From: Microbacterium sp. Leaf288
GTDB lineage: Bacteria > Actinomycetota > Actinomycetes > Actinomycetales > Microbacteriaceae
Direction of reading: 5' to 3'
Length of the DNA: 64,000 bases
Assembly (NCBI RefSeq): GCF_001422925.1
Contig: NZ_LMNI01000012.1
Location: 736,195 to 800,194 of the forward strand
Shown here: piece after piece, positions 58,464-64,000 of the stretch
Numbering within the stretch: the first letter of the stretch is position 1
How the letters are laid out: the number at the start of each line of letters is the position of its first letter
Position numbers and translations under genes: made by a program
The notes under the pieces: model-generated
What the model was told of the DNA's origin: nothing
Database searches by the model: none
The model's input: the letters and a program-made list of their open reading frames with translations, nothing else

Positions 58464-59225
58464 CTACGCCTCGATCGCCTCGGTGTACGCGGTGTAGATG
58501 CCGTAGACCGCGATGCCGGCGAGGTGCCAGTCGCGCGGACCCTCGGGCCCGAGGGCGGTGACACGAGGCGCGTCGACCATGGCCGGGTTGATGCGGCGGT
58601 GGTCGCTCATGCCGTCGACCATCGCCATGATGGCCACGGCGAGGTCGCGCTCGTCGACGCCGTCGCGCATGCGGAGCCCGAAGGCGGCATTGAGCCCCCG
58701 GTACGTCTCGGCCATGTGGGTCAGGTAGCGGTCCTCGATCTCGGACAGCAGCGCACGGACCTCCTCCCCGCCGGGCACGGCGTCGCCACTGGAGAGCGCA
58801 GCCGACATGGCGCGATAGGCCCGGAAGGCCACGGTGTGCTCCACGGCGGTCATGTTGTGCGACACGGTGACCCGCAGAGCCTCGCGGAGCGCGATCTGCC
58901 GCCCCACGGGAGTGCTCATCACCTGGGGGTCGCCGGCCACCGCGTCCTCGAGGTGACGGAGCGTTTCGCCGTCGAACCCCTTGTCGAAGCCCGGATCCGC
59001 TTCGAACAGGGCCCGCACCAGGTCGGCGACGAACGCCACGCGGTCGGGCCAGATGCGGAAGACGGTCGAGCGCGGCACGCCGGCCGTACGGATCAGGTCC
59101 TCGAGCTCGATGTTGGCGTAGTCGAGCAGCAGACCTTCCTCTTTGACGCGGTCGACCGCGACCGCCAGCATGAGGGCTCGCGTCTCGCCGGCAGGCCGCC
59201 GCGATCGGGATTCGGGTTGCTCCAC
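58464..59225 (-). CDS. TetR-family regulator beside the fructan operon
   Basis: This 253-residue regulator has an N-terminal helix-turn-helix at about residues 20-65 (LEDLIRTAGVPRSTVFRIWP, then DRVAFVADLVRALFE) and a longer helical C-terminal domain. GTG 59225 is preferred: GATAAT ends 6 nt upstream, and the longer frame starting at 59312 would begin inside a terminator hairpin. It lies downstream of the GH32 genes on the same strand but behind that hairpin, so it is probably a separate unit. Control of the fructan genes is possible but not shown. Confidence 0.8.
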   Translation of the reverse strand: MEQPESRSRRPAGETRALMLAVAVDRVKEEGLLLDYANIELEDLIRTAGVPRSTVFRIWPDRVAFVADLVRALFEADPGFDKGFDGETLRHLEDAVAGDPQVMSTPVGRQIALREALRVTVSHNMTAVEHTVAFRAYRAMSAALSSGDAVPGGEEVRALLSEIEDRYLTHMAETYRGLNAAFGLRMRDGVDERDLAVAIMAMVDGMSDHRRINPAMVDAPRVTALGPEGPRDWHLAGIAVYGIYTAYTEAIEA

Positions 59226-59231
59226 CACTCG

Positions 59232-59237
59232 ATTATC
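59232..59237 (-). promoter_or_regulatory. -10 hexamer for the TetR gene
   Basis: GATAAT on the minus strand is a five-of-six match to TATAAT and lies 6 nt upstream of GTG 59225. Confidence 0.4.
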
Positions 59238-59285
59238 GTCCTCGGCGCGCTGTCCGGTAGGCCCCTTCGCCTCCGCAGAAACTCG

Positions 59286-59314
59286 CGGTGCCGGGTCCCC
59301 AGAACCCGGCACCG
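59286..59314 (-). terminator. Terminator of the fructan operon
   Basis: CGGTGCCGGGT (59286-59296) pairs perfectly with ACCCGGCACCG (59304-59314) around a 7-nt loop. It lies about 140 nt past the levanase stop on the minus strand. The A/T-richer stretch 59390-59430 between them shows no clear element. Confidence 0.6.
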
Positions 59315-59454
59315 ACTAGATCGAACACGACGGCATGGGGCCGCCGGTAAGATCGGCGTGCATGAGCCCCCCGACTCGTGCACGCGTTCCAGACTAGAGA
59401 CTAGGAGTCTCATATCTCAAGTCGACTCGAGAATGCGCGGCCATCAGACCGCTG

Positions 59455-61476
59455 TCAGTCTGAGAGGACGACCTGGTCGACCATGAGATGACCCCATTGT
59501 CCGGTCGCGTCATCCAGGATCTGGAACTGCGCCGAGCGCCCGGCGAGATCGCGGACGTCCCACTGCACGTGCCGCAGGTCCGCCGAGTCCGCGCCGGTCG
59601 CGGTGCGCACCGGCCGTCCGTCGACGAGCAGCTGCACCGAGGTGGCGGGCTCCACGCCCAGCGGATGATCCCCGCCGCCGACGAGGAAGTGCAGGAAGTT
59701 CCTGTCGATCGTGAACGCCGGCGAGGTGATCGTGCCGGTGGCCGGGTCTCCCCCGCCCGCGAAGGTGTCGGCGACCCGCGCGCCGACTCGTCCGCGCAGG
59801 TCGGCCGCGCTCGGTCCTGCGCCGATGAAGCCCCCCGTCGCCGTCCACCCCTGACCCCACGTGTCGCCCTCGAAATCGGCGATCACCCGGGCCGGCCGCT
59901 GCACGACGCTGCCGAACTCGGTGATCGTCAGATCGTGGAACACAGCCGGGCCGCCCGAGGAGTAGAGAGCGATGCCGTCGTCACCCGGCGGGGCGAACAC
60001 CTGGCTCGAATGGACGTATCTTCCGTCGTCGACGAAGACCTCGATCGTCGTGCGGTCGACCAGGATGCGCAGGTGCACGGTGCCGGCACCGCCGGCGAAG
60101 GGCGTGCGACTCTCGGTCTTCCAGGTTCCGGCCGGGTAGCCGGTCTGACCGCGGTTCAGGTAGGCGTAGGTGCCGGTCACACCGACATCGGCGTGACGCG
60201 TCCCGTCGGCGGAGCGCCGCAGCTGCAGGCCGATGTTGGTCGCGGTCTCCCACGTCACGTCCGCCTCGACCTGGTACGCGTCGCCCTCGTAGGCGAGCGG
60301 CAGGAAGCCGTCCACGGTCACGTCGCCGAGCTCCGTCCGAGCCGTCGCGATGTCGGCGAGGGCCGCCACCGGCTGCGACACCAGGCTGAACGCGGAGCCG
60401 TAACGCGTGAGGCGCAGCTCTCGGGTGATCGAGTCCGTGCCGTTGAAGCCGGCCGCGGTCCAGGTCGGGGTCGAGTGCGCGTAGTCCCAGTTGTTCATCC
60501 AGCCCACGGCGTAGCGGCGGTCCAGCGGCGCGGAGGGGTCTTCCCACGTGACCGCGCCGTACCAGTCGAACCCGTGATCGAGCCATTGCGGGGCGCTCGA
60601 ATCGAAGGTGAACGACGTGCCGTCGAACGCGCCCGTCCAGTACGCGAACGTCGCCGGCTCTCCGGTGGCGTACCCGTTCGCACTGACGCCGAACACCCAC
60701 TTCATCGTGCCGTCGTCGGCGCGGATCCGGAACAGATCCGGGCACTCGATCGTGCCGATGCCGGGGTTCACGTACTCCCAGGTGCGGGACCATGTCTTCA
60801 GATCCGGAGACGTGTAGAAGCTCACCCGGTCGCGCTCGGCGATCAGCGCGAGCCATCGGCCGCGCTCGGCGTCCCACACGATCTTCGGGTCGCGGAAATC
60901 CGCGCGTCCGCCGTTCGGGATGACGGGCTGATCGCCGTACGGCCGGAAGTTGCGGCCGCCGTCCGTCGAGTACCAGAGGAACTGCGCCTGCGGCCCTGAG
61001 GCGTTCGCCTGCTGAGCCGGTGTCGGATGGTCCATCTGCGTCACGAGCATCACCACGGCGCCGGCCCCGAAGCCGGCGGTGTTCGCTTCGTCGACCACGG
61101 TCGACCCCGACCAGAGGTCGTAGTTCGCGTTCGTCTTCTTGGGTGCGGCGACACCCTGATCGGCGAACACGACCCCGTCGTACGAGGTCGCGAGCCGCCA
61201 CTCCGTGCCGAAGTTCGCCGTCGGGTCCGCGTTGTAGTCGCTGTTATAGAGGTAGTAGTAGTGGAACTTGCCGTCTACGAAGACCGGCCGCTGGGGGTCG
61301 TTCTTCCAATGGTCGGGCACCGTGAAGTGGTACTGCGCGCGGTAGTCGGCGGCGGAATCGGCAGCCGCGGCGTCATCGCCGACGCCTCCCGCCACCCCTC
61401 CGCCGATCCCCACCGCGATCACGGCCAGCGCGCCGGCCGTCAGACGCGCGGAGCGTCGCTTCGAAACTGACATCAT
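59455..61476 (-). CDS. Secreted GH32 fructan hydrolase (levanase/inulinase type)
   Basis: This 673-residue secreted enzyme cleaves beta-fructosidic bonds in levan, inulin or sucrose. Residues 1-40 are a signal peptide (SKRRSARLTAGALAVIAVGI). The five-bladed propeller carries all GH32 catalytic residues: nucleophile Asp60 in HWKNDPQRP, transition-state Asp196 in ADFRDPKIVWD and acid/base Glu244 in GTIECPDLFRI. A GH32 beta-sandwich follows to about residue 530, and the last 140 residues (VIADFEGDTWGQGWTATGGF) form a further beta-rich module, perhaps carbohydrate-binding. ATG 61476 is chosen because AAGG lies 6 nt upstream. It follows the intracellular GH32 gene in one operon. Levan versus inulin specificity is undecided. 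Confidence 0.92.
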   Translation of the reverse strand: MMSVSKRRSARLTAGALAVIAVGIGGGVAGGVGDDAAAADSAADYRAQYHFTVPDHWKNDPQRPVFVDGKFHYYYLYNSDYNADPTANFGTEWRLATSYDGVVFADQGVAAPKKTNANYDLWSGSTVVDEANTAGFGAGAVVMLVTQMDHPTPAQQANASGPQAQFLWYSTDGGRNFRPYGDQPVIPNGGRADFRDPKIVWDAERGRWLALIAERDRVSFYTSPDLKTWSRTWEYVNPGIGTIECPDLFRIRADDGTMKWVFGVSANGYATGEPATFAYWTGAFDGTSFTFDSSAPQWLDHGFDWYGAVTWEDPSAPLDRRYAVGWMNNWDYAHSTPTWTAAGFNGTDSITRELRLTRYGSAFSLVSQPVAALADIATARTELGDVTVDGFLPLAYEGDAYQVEADVTWETATNIGLQLRRSADGTRHADVGVTGTYAYLNRGQTGYPAGTWKTESRTPFAGGAGTVHLRILVDRTTIEVFVDDGRYVHSSQVFAPPGDDGIALYSSGGPAVFHDLTITEFGSVVQRPARVIADFEGDTWGQGWTATGGFIGAGPSAADLRGRVGARVADTFAGGGDPATGTITSPAFTIDRNFLHFLVGGGDHPLGVEPATSVQLLVDGRPVRTATGADSADLRHVQWDVRDLAGRSAQFQILDDATGQWGHLMVDQVVLSD

Positions 61477-61558
61477 CGTCATCCTTCTGTCGGCGCGGAC
61501 ACCGCCCGCCGAGAGGCGGGCCGGCCGGGGCTCGTCCGCGAAGCCCCGGCCTCGAACC

Positions 61559-62524
61559 TCAGGCGGAGACAGCCACCGCCTCATGGCGGACGAGTCGCCC
61601 GCCATCCCAACGCACCGGCATCGGGTCGGTGACGCCGCCCACGAACCGTCCGTCCTCGCCGATGTTCCGGAACGCGAACAGCAGCCATTCGCCGTCCGAA
61701 CGGCGCTGCAGCAGGCGCCCGACGTACAGGTGCTCGTCGGTCAGCGGATACGCGGCGTCGATGTCGAACGGTCCGAGCAGGCTCTCCGCCGGAACCGCCC
61801 AGGTGCCGGCCGCAGCGGCGCGCCGGGACTCGGTGCTCTGCTCCTTGAGACAGGAGAAGATCACCACCGGGCGCCCGTCGACGATCTCGGCCTGCAGCAC
61901 CTCGAGCTGCCCGAATCCCTCGACGCTCGGCGCGCTGAGCGGTTCGCGCAGCTCCCATGTGCGCAGGTCCGCCGACCAGGCGTGCCCGATGACACCGCGT
62001 CCGTCCACCGGTCCCTCGGGAGAGCGGGCCGTGATGAGCATGTGCCAGCCGTCCCCGCCCGGGTCGGCGAACACCCACGGGTCGCGGAAGGCCTCGTCGT
62101 GCCACGCGCCGCTCGAGAGCTTCTCGTACCACGGCCCGTTCGCTTCGAGCACCGGGCCGTCGGCCTTGGTCCACGTGAAGAGGTCCGGCGACGTGGCGTA
62201 GCCGATCCGCTGCACGTTCTGACCGCCGGGAGCGAGAGTCGCGCCGGTGTAGAACATGAACCATGTCCCGTCCGGGTGACGCACCACAGATCCGGTCCAC
62301 GTGGCGAGCTCGTCGAAAGCGGGGGCGTCGCTGCGCACCAGCGCATCGGCCACCCGCGTCCACTCGACGAGGTCCGTCGAGACAGCGTGCCCGATCGAGG
62401 CGCGGTAGTGGCGGGCTTCGGGGTCGTGGAGCGCCCGCGAGGCGTACAGGAAGAAGAGGTGGTAACGCTCGCCGTCGTCGGCGAACCAGTAGTCCCATAC
62501 CCAGGAATCGGGGAGGTCGAACAC
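61559..62524 (-). CDS. Intracellular GH32/GH68-clan beta-fructosidase
   Basis: This 321-residue protein is a single five-bladed beta-propeller of the GH32/GH43/GH68 clan without a signal peptide. The nucleophile is likely Asp11 in SWVWDYWFADDGERYHLFFL. The RDP motif is EAFRDPWVFADPGGDG, and the third acidic residue is probably Glu in LEVLQAEIVDG. It lacks the C-terminal beta-sandwich of classical GH32 enzymes. The GTG at 62524 follows AAGGA by 7 nt. Its position between fructokinase and the secreted levanase suggests cleavage of imported fructo-oligosaccharides or sucrose. Confidence 0.82.
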   Translation of the reverse strand: MFDLPDSWVWDYWFADDGERYHLFFLYASRALHDPEARHYRASIGHAVSTDLVEWTRVADALVRSDAPAFDELATWTGSVVRHPDGTWFMFYTGATLAPGGQNVQRIGYATSPDLFTWTKADGPVLEANGPWYEKLSSGAWHDEAFRDPWVFADPGGDGWHMLITARSPEGPVDGRGVIGHAWSADLRTWELREPLSAPSVEGFGQLEVLQAEIVDGRPVVIFSCLKEQSTESRRAAAAGTWAVPAESLLGPFDIDAAYPLTDEHLYVGRLLQRRSDGEWLLFAFRNIGEDGRFVGGVTDPMPVRWDGGRLVRHEAVAVSA

Positions 62525-62612
62525 GAGAGTTCCTTCAAGAGTCGTGCGCGGGAATCGCGCGATGGTGAGCCCCTCCGCCCGGCGGGCGGGGAGTGCGAGT
62601 GTCAGATGCGGC

Positions 62613-63572
62613 TTACCGTGCCGTCGCCGGCGCGGCGAGTTCGGCACGTCGGGGAGGATCGGCGCCTGGCCGCGAGACGGTGATCGCCGCCGCGTAGGCG
62701 GATCTCCGCAGGAGTGATTCGACGACGGACGAACGGTCCCCACGGCCCCAGCTGCCACCCGCCGCCCGGAGCGATGCCCGCAGTTCGTCGCTGCCGACGA
62801 TGCTGTCGATGAGCACGCCCATGAACGTGTCGCCGGCCCCGACGGTGTCGACCACTTCGGTCACGACGGCGGGCACGGCGACCTCGCCGTCGGCGGTCAC
62901 GCCGATCGCACCCTCCGACCCGAGGGTGACGACGACGAGTCGCGGGCCCCGAGCGACCCATTCCCGTGCGACCTGCCGGACGTCCCGTCCGGGGTGGAGC
63001 CACCGGATGTCCTCATCGCTCGCCTTCACGACGTCGGCGAGCTCGATCAGCCCGGCGACGCGCTCCCGGACGCGGTCCGGGTCGTCGACCAGCGACGGCC
63101 GGATGTTGGGGTCATAGGTCACGATCGCCCGTCCGCGCACGGACCGCACGAGTGCGAGGACGTGGTCCGCGCCGGGTTCGAGCACCGCCGCGACGGAGCC
63201 GACGTGCACGACATCGGCCGCGCTCACGAGCGCCTCGAGGCTCGCGGCGTCCGCCCCGAGGTCCCACTCGAGGTCGAAGTCGTACGAGGCGGCACCGCCG
63301 GCATCGAGGTGGGCGGTGGCCGTCGATGTGCGCGCCGACGCGACGGCGACCACCTCGACATCGGACTCCCCGAGCCACCGTCGCACACCGCGACCCCGGT
63401 CGTCCTCCGCCAGGCGGGTGATCAGCGTCGGGCGCCGCCCCAGCCTGCCCAGCGTCAGCGCGGTGTTCGCGGGGCCGCCGCCGGGCGCCTCCTCGACAGC
63501 GCCGTCGGCACGATGGACGATGTCGACCAGGGCCTCGCCGACGACCACGATGCGCGGCATCCGTTCGGTCAT
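62613..63572 (-). CDS. PfkB-family sugar kinase, probable fructokinase
   Basis: This 319-residue ribokinase-fold enzyme phosphorylates a sugar, here most likely fructose. PfkB signature 1 is EEAPGGGPANTALTLGRLG. Signature 2 with the catalytic base is EVVDTVGAGDTFMGVLIDS (Asp in GAGD). The substrate-binding AHLDAGGAASYDFDLEWD loop resembles fructokinases. Its ATG overlaps the permease stop (ATGA), and it is followed by a GH32-type gene, so free fructose from fructans is the natural substrate. The C-terminal tail is slightly extended. Confidence 0.9.
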   Translation of the reverse strand: MTERMPRIVVVGEALVDIVHRADGAVEEAPGGGPANTALTLGRLGRRPTLITRLAEDDRGRGVRRWLGESDVEVVAVASARTSTATAHLDAGGAASYDFDLEWDLGADAASLEALVSAADVVHVGSVAAVLEPGADHVLALVRSVRGRAIVTYDPNIRPSLVDDPDRVRERVAGLIELADVVKASDEDIRWLHPGRDVRQVAREWVARGPRLVVVTLGSEGAIGVTADGEVAVPAVVTEVVDTVGAGDTFMGVLIDSIVGSDELRASLRAAGGSWGRGDRSSVVESLLRRSAYAAAITVSRPGADPPRRAELAAPATAR

Positions 63573-64000
63573 CCCTTCACCCCGCTCGCCGCGATGCTGC
63601 TGACGAACGCCCGCTGGAACACCAGGAAGACGATGAGCACCGGGATCGTGATGAGCGAGGTGTAGGCCATCACCTCGCCCCACGCGGTGTTCAGCTGGAA
63701 GAAGTACTGCATGCCGACCATGACCGGACGCAGCTCCTCCTTCTGCACCACCATGAGGGGCCAGAGGTACTGGTTCCACGCCGGCAGGAAAGTCAGGATC
63801 GCCACGGTCGCGAAGGCCGGGCCCGACAGCGGCACCAGGATGCGGCGGTAGATCGTGAACCAGCTCGCGCCGTCGATGCGGGCCGCCTCGTCGAGCGACT
63901 TCGGGATGGTCGAGAAGTACTGCGTGAACAGGAAGATCGAGAACGCGTTCGCGATGAACGGCACGATCTGCACCTCGTAGGTGTTGAGCCAGCCGAAGTC
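63569..64000 (-). CDS. Sugar ABC transporter permease, MalG-type (5' end outside window)
   Basis: This is the C-terminal 143 residues of a carbohydrate ABC permease; the start lies beyond the window. The ATPase-contact EAA motif is SLDEAARIDGASWFTIYRRI, followed by ILVPLSGPAFATVAILTFLP. Three to four helices are visible, ending VFQRAFVSSIAASGVKG, the usual MalG/UgpE terminus. It overlaps the fructokinase gene (ATGA). The binding protein and second permease probably precede it, outside the window. Uptake of fructo-oligosaccharides is inferred from the neighbours. Confidence 0.9.
   Translation of the reverse strand, partial: DFGWLNTYEVQIVPFIANAFSIFLFTQYFSTIPKSLDEAARIDGASWFTIYRRILVPLSGPAFATVAILTFLPAWNQYLWPLMVVQKEELRPVMVGMQYFFQLNTAWGEVMAYTSLITIPVLIVFLVFQRAFVSSIAASGVKG

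Noticed and set aside
59226..59312. Longer N-terminus for the TetR regulator (start at 59312)
   Set aside because: The extra codons include the terminator hairpin of the fructan operon and encode a Pro/Gly-rich stretch unlike TetR N-termini. A -10 hexamer fits the GTG at 59225.
1..64000. Prophage, insertion sequences or an integrated island
   Set aside because: No transposase, integrase, phage structural gene, tRNA-flanked attachment site or marked base-composition shift was seen. The Ini-like block has the same GC and codon style as its neighbours.

Overview
The window is high-GC DNA from an actinobacterium, most likely a Microbacteriaceae member close to Microbacterium. The evidence is gene content and order (guaA-DUF3817-SURF1-guaB3, guaB, tsaD-rimI-tsaB-tsaE-alr-acpS-glmS-coaA), many GTG and TTG starts, 4-bp ATGA/GTGA overlaps inside operons, and many genes whose start codon lies 6-7 nt after a TANNNT -10 hexamer (leaderless pattern). 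I saw no rRNA, tRNA, insertion sequence, prophage or CRISPR array. The window is chromosomal: a housekeeping backbone with accessory blocks between.

Layout. 1-11674: a truncated secreted subtilisin; an XRE regulator of ClgR/PopR type; a stand-alone LigD polymerase; a two-gene clpP operon in which one subunit has lost its catalytic serine; a second, 1233-residue secreted subtilisin with a convergent TrmB/LuxR-type regulator; and a family-4 glycosyltransferase. 11769-17786: GMP synthase, DUF3817, SURF1, GuaB3 and an ABC-F ATPase. 17888-23926: DUF2277, a TetR/MFS efflux pair with two operators, a TMEM175-type channel, an FAD amine oxidase and IMP dehydrogenase. 24203-29704: a branched-chain amino acid ABC transporter whose LivH carries an extra extracellular domain. 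29939-32853: copper operators with copZ-copA-csoR. 32857-34556: RarD transporter, then groES under two CIRCE elements.

34757-46168 is the most unusual block and resembles an expanded mycobacterial iniBAC locus. It holds a membrane-anchored Hsp70-type ATPase with a Pro-rich tail, an 879-residue ATPase/LuxR regulator, an IniB N-terminal-domain protein, a four-helix membrane protein, two coupled dynamin-like GTPases, a small acidic protein, and a protein with 24 Asp-Asn-Ser repeats. The IniB-like and repeat proteins share a split C-terminal module, and a nearly identical GGGG-N4-CCCC palindrome sits about 85-100 bp upstream of each. I infer one envelope-stress regulon.

46355-58454 returns to housekeeping genes: a methyltransferase, the t6A tRNA-modification genes, alanine racemase, AcpS, GlmS and CoaA, then an animal-type heme peroxidase and a Ppx/GppA phosphatase. 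58464-64000 is a fructan-use operon read on the minus strand: sugar ABC permease (cut by the window edge), PfkB kinase, an intracellular GH32-type enzyme, a secreted GH32 levanase/inulinase, and a TetR regulator downstream.

A short motif, ACGGATGC/GCATCCGT, recurs throughout. I counted 33 copies by eye on the two strands, in coding and intergenic DNA, and inverted pairs of its core form the stems of several terminators.
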